Assembly (NCBI GenBank): GCA_944325555.1
Contig: CALVAN010000014.1
Coordinates: 1-50,925 of the forward strand
From: Candidatus Gastranaerophilales bacterium
Lineage (GTDB): Bacteria; Cyanobacteriota; Vampirovibrionia; Gastranaerophilales; Gastranaerophilaceae
DNA length: 50,925 bases
Direction: 5' to 3'
Part shown: positions 32,636-41,103 of the stretch, in pieces
Layout: each line of letters begins with the position of its first letter
How positions within the stretch are numbered: position 1 is the stretch's first letter
The notes under the pieces: generated by a model
Database searches by the model: none
Seen by the model: only the letters and a program-made list of their open reading frames with translations
What the model was told of the DNA's origin: nothing
Program-made: the position numbers and the translations under genes

Positions 32636-33586
32636 TTGAACACAAAAGACTGCTTAAAAAAAGTTGTAATATCTCTTATGCTTATGTCAGGATTTGCTCT
32701 TGCTGCTACAGCAGCAAAGTACAAAGTCAACACTCACGGTAAAGTCACAAGCCCGGCCGGTACAACTCAAAACAGCAGTGTATTAAATAATTCCTCTGAT
32801 TTTTACAATAATTACTCTTCCCAAAGCTATGTAAACACACAGCAGGTGCTCAAATCGTATGTTCCCACAATAGATATAGTAATGGATTACTCGGGCAGTA
32901 TGTCGTACTGGATTGCGGAAGCCAAAAGATCAATGTCTGCAATTATATCTCAGCTCCCAGCGGGAACTGCTGTCGGTTTCAGGGTGTTCGGGCATAGCAG
33001 CAACGGTTTCAACAAGTATTCGCCGATTATGGCAAAAGTTACAAGTATAACTAAAAAAGGTAATGGCGGGTACAAAATTAATGCCTCTACGCCTGATTAT
33101 CTCGGTAATATATCAGGAAGCTGTCAGGCAACCCGACAGCTTGTAAAAGTTGCGGTTAATGATTCTTCCGCTTTGTTAAACGGTATGAATTCTGTTAACA
33201 TAGGAGGATCTACGCCTTTGACTCTTGCTTTAAAACAGGCCGTTGATGACGACTTTGCAGGCATGGGGACAAGTTCTCCCAAGAAAATTATATTAATAAC
33301 CGACGGTGGTGAAAATTGCGGCGGGGATCCGTGTGCATATGCAAAAAGTCTGGTGAAACAGAGAAGAGATATAACAGTAGATGTTGTTCTTGTGTCTTCA
33401 TACTCCAATGAATTAAAATGCCTTGCAGATACAACAGGCGGAAGATTATACACCCCGAGTGATTTAAGCAGTTTTACAACATCAATTTATAATTCAATGA
33501 CAAATACAAACAATACAACTCTGCCGCAGCCTCAGCAAACGCAGCAGGAACCCGAACAGCAATATGAATATGTGCCGCATAATTAA
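32636..33586 (+). CDS. Secreted von Willebrand A (vWA) domain protein
   Basis: 316 residues from a TTG start preceded by GGGAGA. Signal peptide (about 1-27). The vWA domain covers about residues 78-290, with the metal site D84-x-S86-x-S88 (VMDYSGSMS), Thr in GGSTPLTLAL and Asp in ITDGGENCGGD. The tail after the domain is short and Gln/Pro-rich (TLPQPQQTQQEPEQQ). The gene converges on the TonB/vWA operon with overlapping stops at 33583-33586. It is probably a periplasmic or surface partner of that operon. Confidence 0.8.
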   Translation: MNTKDCLKKVVISLMLMSGFALAATAAKYKVNTHGKVTSPAGTTQNSSVLNNSSDFYNNYSSQSYVNTQQVLKSYVPTIDIVMDYSGSMSYWIAEAKRSMSAIISQLPAGTAVGFRVFGHSSNGFNKYSPIMAKVTSITKKGNGGYKINASTPDYLGNISGSCQATRQLVKVAVNDSSALLNGMNSVNIGGSTPLTLALKQAVDDDFAGMGTSSPKKIILITDGGENCGGDPCAYAKSLVKQRRDITVDVVLVSSYSNELKCLADTTGGRLYTPSDLSSFTTSIYNSMTNTNNTTLPQPQQTQQEPEQQYEYVPHN

Positions 33587-34641
33587 TTTAAATCAACTTC
33601 AAAGTTACCGCCATACATAGTAACAGACAGTTTAAGCGTTTCATTCTTGTAACCTGACGGCGGCGGGTTGTATGCAGGAGTTTGCATTACTGCGTTGTAC
33701 ACGGCATCATTCAGGCTGTCATTTGTCGATTGTTTGCTAAAGGCTCTGTTTGTGAGTTTCCCTGATTGAGAAATTTTGAAGGTAATAGCACAGGAGCCGT
33801 CGCCTACAACTGCTGCAAAGTTTATATTAGAAGCAATTTTGTTTCTTAATGCTATTTTATAATTTAAAAGCTCTCTTTTTTGTGCTGCGGCATTAACTTT
33901 AGGACTGATTGTACTCATTGTTGTTTTTTTAGAGCCTTTTGACGTTGTTTTGGACGCAGATGTCTGCGTGGTTGGCGCCTTTTGGGGCTGCTGCTTTTTA
34001 ACTGTCGTTGCAGCCGGTTTGGAAACAGTTTTTGTAGTTTTTGTCGTAGTTTTTGTTGAAACCTTTTTTGCAGCCGGTGTTGTTTTTGCCGGCGTATAGG
34101 TTTTTACGGGTTGTGTTGAAACAGATGTCTTTGCCGGCTGTTGTGCAGGTTTAAACAGATCGCTTATTGTCTTTTGAATATTATTTTGTACGGTCTGTGT
34201 TTGTGAAGGCTGCTGTTGAGCCGGTTCTTCTTTTTGTACAGATACGGGCGCTGCGGCTTTTTTAGGATTTTCAATCCACAATTCATCTATCGAAGGAATG
34301 TTTTGAGCTGCTTTTTTGTTTTCAGCCTGCTGTTGTTTTTCTTTTTGAGTTTGGGCATTCTTTTGTTTGTCTGAATCAGAAGACGGATTACCTACAAAAA
34401 ACAAAATAACAAAGGACAGAATTAAGCAAACGACAAGAAATGCAACGGACGGTAAATCAAACCTGCGGTTCTGGTTGCTATATTGGCTATATGTTGGCGT
34501 GTGGTTATATTGATTTTGTACGGTATATGGTTGCTGATTTTCTTCTTGTTCAATAACGTCAAAGGAGTCATTGCCGCAGTCGCAGTATTCCTGCAATTCA
34601 TCATATAACTGGCCGCATTCCGTACATTTGTACTTATACAT
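33583..34641 (-). CDS. TonB-like protein with N-terminal zinc ribbon
   Basis: 352 residues. Residues 6-22 are a small zinc ribbon (Cys6, Cys9, Cys20, Cys22), followed by a Gln/Asn-rich stretch, one transmembrane helix at about 64-84, a long low-complexity Lys/Thr/Pro/Gln linker (KTTTKTTKTV, QQPQKAP), and a C-terminal domain from about 250 that resembles TonB/TolA C-terminal domains (FKISQSGKLTNRAFSKQS, then TPAYNPPPSGYKN). The layout is that of an envelope-spanning force transducer with an unusual cytosolic zinc ribbon. Last gene of the five-gene operon. Confidence 0.7.
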   Translation of the reverse strand: MYKYKCTECGQLYDELQEYCDCGNDSFDVIEQEENQQPYTVQNQYNHTPTYSQYSNQNRRFDLPSVAFLVVCLILSFVILFFVGNPSSDSDKQKNAQTQKEKQQQAENKKAAQNIPSIDELWIENPKKAAAPVSVQKEEPAQQQPSQTQTVQNNIQKTISDLFKPAQQPAKTSVSTQPVKTYTPAKTTPAAKKVSTKTTTKTTKTVSKPAATTVKKQQPQKAPTTQTSASKTTSKGSKKTTMSTISPKVNAAAQKRELLNYKIALRNKIASNINFAAVVGDGSCAITFKISQSGKLTNRAFSKQSTNDSLNDAVYNAVMQTPAYNPPPSGYKNETLKLSVTMYGGNFEVDLN

Positions 34642-34643
34642 TG

Positions 34644-35489
34644 TTAATTCCTTATTCTTTCTACGTCTTTATAGTCTGCAGGTGTACTGTAAGTTGTTTT
34701 ATCCGAAATTTTCCAAGCACCGGAAACCGTTGTTGTTACACGGTTAGATCCGGCGGGAAAATTCATAAAATCACGTCCCTGATAGCTTCTTATAACCGGT
34801 GCAATATACTGTATTGCATAAGGGGTGTAATTCGGATCATCGGAGCTTGTGCTGACATTTGTTATTTTTCCGAACTTGTCAACATCAAATGAAAATCTAA
34901 ACACTGTACCCTGTTTAACAATAGGCAGCTTTACATCGGTCATAATTCTGTTTTGCAGGTCAGAACGCCATTTGTTCCACTTGATTAATTCTTCCTGCTC
35001 TTTTTGAGCGGCAGTTTTAACCGGTTTTGTCACAGCAGGTTTTGTAACAGGTTGAGATTTTGGCTGCTGTTGTGTTTTTTGTATCGGCTTTGCTGTCGAT
35101 TTTGACGGCTGAGGGGTGCTTTTTTGTTGCTGTTTTGGCTGTGCGGTAACGGTTTTTACTGCCTTTTGCGGCTGAACTTTAACAGGCTGCTGCACAACAT
35201 TGACCTTTGTTTTTTCAACATTAACCGGCTTTTGTACCACATTGACAGCTTTATCAACAATTGTATCTTTAACAGCAACAATTGATTTTTGTGGAGTCGT
35301 CTGCTGTTGTACTGTATTTATTTTTGTCGGAACAACCTCTGTTTTTACATTATCGTTTTGCTGTAAAACAACGTTTAGCCCTGAATCAAACAAGAAAATG
35401 TTTTTATGCATTTTAGGGCTGATTATCGCCATAAAGACAGTCGAAACAAGAAGTAAAATTGTTAATATCGTAAAAAATATTTTATACAA
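34644..35489 (-). CDS. TonB-like protein with Pro/Gln/Lys linker
   Basis: 281 residues. One N-terminal membrane helix (about 5-25), a linker of roughly 140 residues made of Val/Lys/Pro/Gln repeats (VVQKPVNVEKTKVNVVQ), and a C-terminal domain with FRFSFDVDKFGKITNVST and MNFPAGSNRVTTTVSG, similar in pattern to TonB/TolA ends. It sits two bases from the zinc-ribbon TonB-like gene; the two look like a diverged pair. Confidence 0.68.
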   Translation of the reverse strand: MYKIFFTILTILLLVSTVFMAIISPKMHKNIFLFDSGLNVVLQQNDNVKTEVVPTKINTVQQQTTPQKSIVAVKDTIVDKAVNVVQKPVNVEKTKVNVVQQPVKVQPQKAVKTVTAQPKQQQKSTPQPSKSTAKPIQKTQQQPKSQPVTKPAVTKPVKTAAQKEQEELIKWNKWRSDLQNRIMTDVKLPIVKQGTVFRFSFDVDKFGKITNVSTSSDDPNYTPYAIQYIAPVIRSYQGRDFMNFPAGSNRVTTTVSGAWKISDKTTYSTPADYKDVERIRN

Positions 35490-35512
35490 AATAATATCAC
35501 CTATTCTTTGTT

Positions 35513-37105
35513 TTATTTGTCATATTTTGCAAGAATTTCTTCACAGGCATGAGTTTCAAACTTTGTCTGGCTGAGCATAAACGTCTCCGCAATTAAAAGC
35601 GCTGTCGGAACAAGTGCAGCAACGGCGCTTAAAAGAATACCTCCGAGGTCGCCGCCGATTTCCTGCATAAAGTAAGAAATATTCATTGAAAACTCAATAA
35701 ATATGATACATAGTCCGATTATAAAAGAACGCCTCATATCGGTATCGATTTTTTTGACGCCTTGCAGTCCGTAAATTTCCGTACCATGCTGCATATAGTT
35801 GCTGAAACCGTCATTTTTTAATACATTTGAAGCCTGAATTTTTTTGTTTGCCAAAAATCCGTTAACAAAAGCAAAAAATGCAAATATAATCAAAAATGTT
35901 GCCAGCACAAGAAATACGGGACTGAATCTCAAGCCCGAAACTCTTACCCAACCTGCTGCATCAGGAAAACAAGCTGCCAGAGTGTTGGAAACACCGTAAG
36001 CAAGAAAAGGAGCGGTTAAAATTCCGAGAATTATTTCACCTACTGATTTAATTTGCAGGTTAAATAGCCTGTCTTTGATGCTGCCTATTTTGTTTTCGCT
36101 CAAGCTGTTTACAAAACTTTCTATCCAGCTTCTGTAAGCTTGTATTACCTGTTCAAAATCTTCTCGGTACTCGTATTTGTTCAGCTCTTTTGAAAGTTCA
36201 ACACTGTCGCTTTTAAAATATCCGCACGCAAGTGCCAGTATAACGCACATTGCCGTAAAAAACAGCGACATACATATTGCAAAAAACGGCATTGATCCCG
36301 GAGCCATATAATACAATACATTTATCACATAAACACCGGCATAAAACAGTGAAGCCGTAATAATCAGTGTTTTTTCGGAAATATTATTTGCTGCAGCTGC
36401 TCCGTGTTGACGGTTTTGCAAAAGCAAATACATACCCTGTTTCATAACAAGTCCAATACTGTATAAAATAACTGTAAACAAAAGCAGAAACTTCATATTA
36501 ACAGGCATTTGTATTATTGTACCGGCATCTTTTAGCGGAAAACCGCAAAAGTAATTAGATACCCCGAAAGCAAGAACCAACGTAGCAACAAAAAGTCCAA
36601 TGTGAAGAAAAATACCCGCTTTGGAATTCATTGATAATTTGTGTCTGAGGTCATTTATTGAATATGCAATATGCTTTATTATCGCAACACGAACCTTTTC
36701 TATCTCCGCTTTCCTTCTTTCAAGTGCTGTTTTTGCAGATGTATTTATTGGAGATATTGTTTGAAGGTTTGTCTGTTGAATTGTTGTTGTATTTTGTGTG
36801 TCTGCAGGTGTATTTGCAGGGTTAATTTTTATTGTAATAAATTCGTCGGAGCCTTTTATCATAATTTTGCAAAGTTTCTCAACAACAAGTTTTTGAGGCA
36901 GCGGCTGACCTTTAAAAAGGAGTTCGGGGGTGTTAGTTTTGTTTACGACAATGCATTTTTGCGTTTTTTCGTCGTACTGGACAAGCATCAAAAAATTAAC
37001 GCCGACGTTAACCACGCAATCACTGCCGTTTTGAGAAGAAATACTCACCGGATTTTTATCTGTAAAAGTTTGTTCGGAATTTTTTGTTATTATCGAAAAT
37101 GACAT
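35513..37105 (-). CDS. Eight-helix membrane protein with FHA-like head and internal duplication
   Basis: 530 residues. Residues 1-95 form a soluble beta-rich domain resembling a degenerate FHA domain (PVSISSQNGSDCVVNVG, FKGQPLPQKLVVEKLCKI) without the usual GR and SxxH residues. After a linker the rest is two copies of a four-helix unit: GVSN at 181-184 and 371-374, QHG at 233-235 and 439-441, and YYM at 265-267 with YFM at 478-480 in register. I find no known family. It is not an ExbB or TolQ by motif. Centre of the five-gene operon. Confidence 0.65.
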   Translation of the reverse strand: MSFSIITKNSEQTFTDKNPVSISSQNGSDCVVNVGVNFLMLVQYDEKTQKCIVVNKTNTPELLFKGQPLPQKLVVEKLCKIMIKGSDEFITIKINPANTPADTQNTTTIQQTNLQTISPINTSAKTALERRKAEIEKVRVAIIKHIAYSINDLRHKLSMNSKAGIFLHIGLFVATLVLAFGVSNYFCGFPLKDAGTIIQMPVNMKFLLLFTVILYSIGLVMKQGMYLLLQNRQHGAAAANNISEKTLIITASLFYAGVYVINVLYYMAPGSMPFFAICMSLFFTAMCVILALACGYFKSDSVELSKELNKYEYREDFEQVIQAYRSWIESFVNSLSENKIGSIKDRLFNLQIKSVGEIILGILTAPFLAYGVSNTLAACFPDAAGWVRVSGLRFSPVFLVLATFLIIFAFFAFVNGFLANKKIQASNVLKNDGFSNYMQHGTEIYGLQGVKKIDTDMRRSFIIGLCIIFIEFSMNISYFMQEIGGDLGGILLSAVAALVPTALLIAETFMLSQTKFETHACEEILAKYDK

Positions 37106-37114
37106 ATTTTTCTC

Positions 37115-37783
37115 CTATCTTCCGATTGCGTCTAACAGTTTTCTTTGAGAATTAGATACTGTCTGCTCATTTGCAACAATCAGTTTGTTTTCACCCAGTA
37201 TCGGGGTTAATTTTGTTTTTACAAGATCAAGTTTTTGTGGATGTGCATATACAAACATCATAGAGATTTCAGGTATATATTTTTTTATCTTTTTTACATT
37301 CTCTGGTAATGTATCCCAATCAAGCTGTTTAGCCGCATCACCTTCGTTTTCAAGGTCGCCGATAATAACTATTGAAGGAATATATCCCTCTTTTTTCATA
37401 TTTAATGCGTGTTCAAAAGCTTTTTTTATTGCTTCACCGTAAGCAGTACCGTACTCACTGCTGTCCAGTTGTGTGAACTCTTTCAGCGTTTTGTTTATAG
37501 TTGAATTATTCATTGGAGAGCCTTCATATATCAGATAAGAGTCTTGCGAAACCTTTAATATCTTTATGCTGTCTTCTGGGTCAAGTATAGAGCATACAGA
37601 TTTTAAATAATCAATTTCTTCTTCGAGTTTAGCTTGATTTGAAGCAGAAGAATCCACCACAAAAATAACTGCTGCGGGATGAAACTCATCAATTTTAATA
37701 TTGCTTATTCCTATAAACAAAAGTTTGCAGACTATGGAACAAGCAAGTATTAAAATTCCCGTAACTATTAATCTTTTATTCAT
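37115..37783 (-). CDS. Membrane-anchored vWA domain protein
   Basis: 222 residues. One N-terminal membrane helix (about 6-26), then a vWA-like domain with the metal-site start VDSSASNQ (D-x-S-x-S), a central YGTAYGEAIKKAFEH segment in place of the Thr loop, and VIIGDLENEGDAAK as the Asp loop. The order of genes (TrbI-like, vWA, FHA-like membrane protein, two TonB-like) has nine- to 24-base gaps. The anchored vWA could dock the secreted vWA protein or the TonB-like ends. Confidence 0.72.
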   Translation of the reverse strand: MNKRLIVTGILILACSIVCKLLFIGISNIKIDEFHPAAVIFVVDSSASNQAKLEEEIDYLKSVCSILDPEDSIKILKVSQDSYLIYEGSPMNNSTINKTLKEFTQLDSSEYGTAYGEAIKKAFEHALNMKKEGYIPSIVIIGDLENEGDAAKQLDWDTLPENVKKIKKYIPEISMMFVYAHPQKLDLVKTKLTPILGENKLIVANEQTVSNSQRKLLDAIGR

Positions 37784-37799
37784 TAAAATATCCTGTTTT

Positions 37800-38840
37800 T
37801 TAATAGCTTAAAACAACACTGGTCGGTTTATCAAGCACAACTTCAATGTCTGTATAAGCCGGGATTTCAGCATCTATACCTTTTTGTGCAACATTTGTAA
37901 CAAGAGCGCCGCCGCCGCCGATACTTGCGCCTATAATGGCACCTTTTGCTAAATCCGAAGTGTCGCCCGTCATTGCTGCTATTCCCAAACCGAGTAATGC
38001 ACCCAGGGCCGCCATTGCAACCGTAGAACCGAGTACCTGTTTAACTTTACCGTCGTTTGAAACATCAAACTCTACTTTTTCTGTAGATATGTTAATTGTT
38101 TTTCCGTCAGGCGTAAAAATTTTGTTAAATACAATATCGACAGATCCGTTGCGAGATGCCAGTTTTGCGGGACTTGCTTTTGTAATTGTTCCTGTTAAAA
38201 CGCTCCCCTGCGGGGCCACTGTGTATTCTTTGTAGTTCCAGTTTTCTTTTAATACTGCATTAACAGTATCACCCTGAGAAGCGGTTGCGGTATTTATTGC
38301 ATTTTGTAAGTAAACATTGAGCTTTACGCCTTTGTCTATTTTTCCTGCAAAGCCTTTGAGTGTAGTTGGCTGAGCCGGTTTTTGTTGTTTAGCAGCAGAT
38401 GTTGTCTGTTGTTGTTTTGGTTCTTCAAATGAATATACTTTTTTGGTTCCTGTATTGTATCTGTAAACAATATCTGAAAAATTTTGCAGCAGCATCGGAT
38501 CTTCCGATTGTTCATATACTATGTCATTTTTTTTGAAGGCTTTTATTATATTTTTGTTTAGCTTTTTATTTTTGTCATTAGATTCGTAATAATAAAAAAG
38601 ATTTTTTCCGCTTTGCTGTAATACAATTATTGCAAAGTTTGAGGAATTTTTTTGTGATACTGCGTGAATAGGATTTTGATTTTTTATATCAAACTCTTTA
38701 TCTGTCAATACTTCCTTTATTTGAGTGGTAATGGTATTTTTATCAGTATTTTTAAGGTAATATAATTCTTCAAACGCATAGCATACATTTGTCGAAAGAA
38801 AATATAAAACACAGAGAAACAATGCCACAAACTTTTTCAT
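37800..38840 (-). CDS. Secreted TrbI-like protein with glycine-zipper segment
   Basis: 346 residues. Signal peptide (about 1-22, CYAFEE). The middle part (KGVKLNVYLQNAINTATASQ, then GDTVNAVLKENWN and APQGSVLTGTITKA) resembles the TrbI-type beta-domain of conjugation and other envelope proteins. It is followed by a Gly/Ala-rich hydrophobic segment (GALLGLGIAAMTGD, then GAIIGASIGGGGAL) of the glycine-zipper type. A first domain of 130 residues is unknown. First gene of the operon. Its ATG has GGAG about 14 bases upstream. Confidence 0.65.
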   Translation of the reverse strand: MKKFVALFLCVLYFLSTNVCYAFEELYYLKNTDKNTITTQIKEVLTDKEFDIKNQNPIHAVSQKNSSNFAIIVLQQSGKNLFYYYESNDKNKKLNKNIIKAFKKNDIVYEQSEDPMLLQNFSDIVYRYNTGTKKVYSFEEPKQQQTTSAAKQQKPAQPTTLKGFAGKIDKGVKLNVYLQNAINTATASQGDTVNAVLKENWNYKEYTVAPQGSVLTGTITKASPAKLASRNGSVDIVFNKIFTPDGKTINISTEKVEFDVSNDGKVKQVLGSTVAMAALGALLGLGIAAMTGDTSDLAKGAIIGASIGGGGALVTNVAQKGIDAEIPAYTDIEVVLDKPTSVVLSY

Positions 38841-39059
38841 ATTCTAACTATTCTCCATCTAACATCAGATGTAAGAATTATACTATAAAACGAATATTGC
38901 ACTCAATACGATATTAAATATATTTTGAGACACTTTAAATGCGGATTGATTTTTGCAAAAAGATGCTTTTGTAACAAAATTTAAATATAATGTAAAATTA
39001 TATATCATTTTTTACTACAAAGGTGATACTATACTCTTAGTAAAAAGGGAAAAAGATTT

Positions 39060-39611
39060 ATGAAAGTTACTGCTGTATCTGCGAATTTACAAAATCGCAT
39101 TAATTCTGCTGAAAAAAATCAGCAAGAAAATATCCCTTCTTTTAAAGGGGTATATGTTAAAGGTCTAAAACAACAAGATATTTTGGATTTGTATGAAGAT
39201 GGTCCCGGAATTTGGAGAATGATAAAAAATGTTACTCCTGTTTTAAAAGAAAAGTTTCCGATGTTTCATACCGTTATTCAGGTAGGAAGAGATTATTTCC
39301 GTGATATTCGTGTTTCATTTATCCGTAACAAATCAATGGACCAACAGTTGAAAAACTATATTGTTAATAAAAATACTTCGTCATTTCAACTGCCTGGATA
39401 TATTATTGATTCTTTTAGATACGGAAGCGATGATTTTGCCGGATTTTTAGACGGGAAGAACTATACTCCTATGTTAAGAATGCAATACGGTAAACTTGGA
39501 GAAGAAAATGCAACAAATCGTTTTATGCAATTTATTCGCTCAAATAATCAGGACTCGGTTATAAGATATATGTATGAAAATGAAGGGTCTGCCATAGCAA
39601 ATAATATATAA
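39060..39611 (+). CDS. Unknown protein with N-terminal F-K-G motif (1 of 2)
   Basis: 183 residues. N-terminal MKVTAVSANLQNRINSAEK followed by PSFKG near residues 27-31. It has no signal peptide and no membrane helix. The body is mixed helix and strand with no recognised domain. The same N-terminal pattern occurs in the next gene. I know this style from Gastranaerophilales proteins, but no function for it. AAGGGA precedes the ATG. Confidence 0.65.
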   Translation: MKVTAVSANLQNRINSAEKNQQENIPSFKGVYVKGLKQQDILDLYEDGPGIWRMIKNVTPVLKEKFPMFHTVIQVGRDYFRDIRVSFIRNKSMDQQLKNYIVNKNTSSFQLPGYIIDSFRYGSDDFAGFLDGKNYTPMLRMQYGKLGEENATNRFMQFIRSNNQDSVIRYMYENEGSAIANNI

Positions 39612-39632
39612 GTGCTCTGAGGTAAAATAACA

Positions 39633-40331
39633 ATGAAGGTAAATGCAATTCACAACAATTTATATACTGCAAAAAATTCACAAAAAGTAAAAAAGAATCC
39701 GGCTTTTGCGGCAAGAGTTCAATACTATGCTGTGCTTAAAGATGTTATCTCTGATGAAGTTATTGATATAACCAAAGGACCTTTAAAAAACTTGATGGAT
39801 AGGATTATACCTTATCTGGAAAGACTTGATGATAACAACCTTATTGTTACAATTAGCGGTGCACAAAAAAAACCGAGTTTTATGGATATTTTTAAAAGCC
39901 AGCCTGATCAAGGGCTTAAGTTTGATTTGAATTATTTTGATGCAAAAAAATTCTATAATAAATTTATGGCAGACAGGGAATTATCAAAGTTTTTAGATCC
40001 TGAAGTTCTAAAAGGATTAAGAAGAAAAGACGATGCTTTGATGAATACGCTAACGGAAACTGTCGGTGTTGGAAAGTTGTATCGTCCTGATAAGGGAGAA
40101 ACACCGGAACAATATATTGCGGAAGTAATTCCCAAGATAAGAGAACACTTACGTATTATGCCTAAACTTATTACGGAAAGAAAAGATATAAAATTTAATC
40201 CTCAGCTTAATAAATTTATAGAAGATCCGAGTGCGCTTGATCCCACAAAACGCAAACCTTGGAACTTGTATAGAGGTATTGAGTTTGATTATCCTGAAAT
40301 AGGCTTTAGTGATATAAAACAGGTTGTTTAA
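39633..40331 (+). CDS. Unknown protein with N-terminal F-A-A motif (2 of 2)
   Basis: 232 residues. MKVNAIHNNLYTAKNSQKVK and then NPAFAARVQYY give the same opening layout as the upstream gene (MKV-x-A, then Pro-x-Phe). No signal peptide, no membrane helix, no recognised domain; the body is largely helical and charged. It is 21 bases after its partner and is closed by a strong terminator. The shared head and different bodies suggest that the first 30 residues are a targeting or interaction tag. Confidence 0.65.
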   Translation: MKVNAIHNNLYTAKNSQKVKKNPAFAARVQYYAVLKDVISDEVIDITKGPLKNLMDRIIPYLERLDDNNLIVTISGAQKKPSFMDIFKSQPDQGLKFDLNYFDAKKFYNKFMADRELSKFLDPEVLKGLRRKDDALMNTLTETVGVGKLYRPDKGETPEQYIAEVIPKIREHLRIMPKLITERKDIKFNPQLNKFIEDPSALDPTKRKPWNLYRGIEFDYPEIGFSDIKQVV

Positions 40332-40342
40332 ATAATTAATGT

Positions 40343-40375
40343 AAGAGCCGTTGTTAAGTTTAAACAACGGCTCTT
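40343..40375. terminator. Bidirectional terminator
   Basis: AAGAGCCGTTGTT and AACAACGGCTCTT pair perfectly over 13 bases around AAGTTTA. A short T-run follows on the plus strand, and the minus-strand gene ending at 40379 also converges on it. Confidence 0.8.
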
Positions 40376-40378
40376 ATT

Positions 40379-41035
40379 TTAAAAATGAAATTTTGTTGAA
40401 AAATTTAACTGAGAGCGTTCCGGTATTGTAGTTTCTGAATATACTCTACCTGCACCTATGTCAAAGTTCATACGATTGTCTTTAAACGGTTTTATGCTAA
40501 AAATAATTTCATTCTTTTTGCTTCTATCCAAAAAACTGTTGGATAATCTGTTTTGTAAAGAAAAGTGTTCGTTTAATTTGTATTCAGGAGAGAACATTAA
40601 GGTTCCTCTTTTTTGCTGTTCAAAAGAAGCAGCTGCATTATTTTGATAAGATGTATTAAGTGAAAAATTATCTTTTTTATATTTAGTAAACAGAGTGCTT
40701 GTGTGTGTATAATTATCAGGAGAAAATGTATAATCCTGACGGGAGCCGAAAGAAAAATTACCACTTGCCTTTTCTTTAGTTATAGAGGTGGACTTTTTGT
40801 TGTATGGATTAAAGTCGTTGTAACTGTGTATGTTTTGTGGCGTTATTCTGTAATCTTTTTCAATTTTTAAGCGATAATCAGGAGTGTTTATATCATCTTG
40901 TTTTTTGTAAAATTCTATTTCTTTATCGGGCTTGTTTTTTAAATAAACCTCATCTAAGACGCTTTCCTCTATAGCAAAAGCTGATATGCCCGAAAATAAA
41001 ATATTTATAAATAATATTGATAACAATTTCTTCAT
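40379..41035 (-). CDS. Beta-barrel-like outer-membrane protein, unknown
   Basis: 218 residues from the ATG at 41035, where a signal peptide starts (MKKLLSILFINILFSG, cleavage near AFAI). A further 18 codons exist upstream, but TATAAT at 41042-41047 lies inside them, so they cannot be translated from that promoter. The mature protein has alternating strands with aromatic residues (GNFSFGSRQDYTFSP, SLNTSYQNNAAASFEQ, FSLQNRLSNSFL) and ends in Phe (NFSTKFHF), the usual outer-membrane barrel end. No family recognised. Confidence 0.65.
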   Translation of the reverse strand: MKKLLSILFINILFSGISAFAIEESVLDEVYLKNKPDKEIEFYKKQDDINTPDYRLKIEKDYRITPQNIHSYNDFNPYNKKSTSITKEKASGNFSFGSRQDYTFSPDNYTHTSTLFTKYKKDNFSLNTSYQNNAAASFEQQKRGTLMFSPEYKLNEHFSLQNRLSNSFLDRSKKNEIIFSIKPFKDNRMNFDIGAGRVYSETTIPERSQLNFSTKFHF

Positions 41036-41041
41036 TTTTAT

Positions 41042-41047
41042 ATTATA
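41042..41047 (-). promoter_or_regulatory. -10 box of the barrel gene, leaderless
   Basis: TATAAT on the minus strand ends six bases before the ATG at 41035. This decides the start codon and predicts an mRNA that begins with ATG. There is no ribosome binding site. Confidence 0.6.
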
Positions 41048-41103
41048 CAGATATTTTTTTGTTTGATAATATATTTTTGTAATAAACATAAGGGATTTTC
41101 AGT

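Noticed and set aside
35513-37105. ExbB/TolQ/MotA-type proton channel for the TonB-like proteins
   Set aside because: It has eight helices in two repeats and none of the ExbB/TolQ conserved loops.
41036-41089. Longer start for the barrel protein
   Set aside because: The extra 18 codons contain the -10 box TATAAT, and the signal peptide begins at the inner Met.
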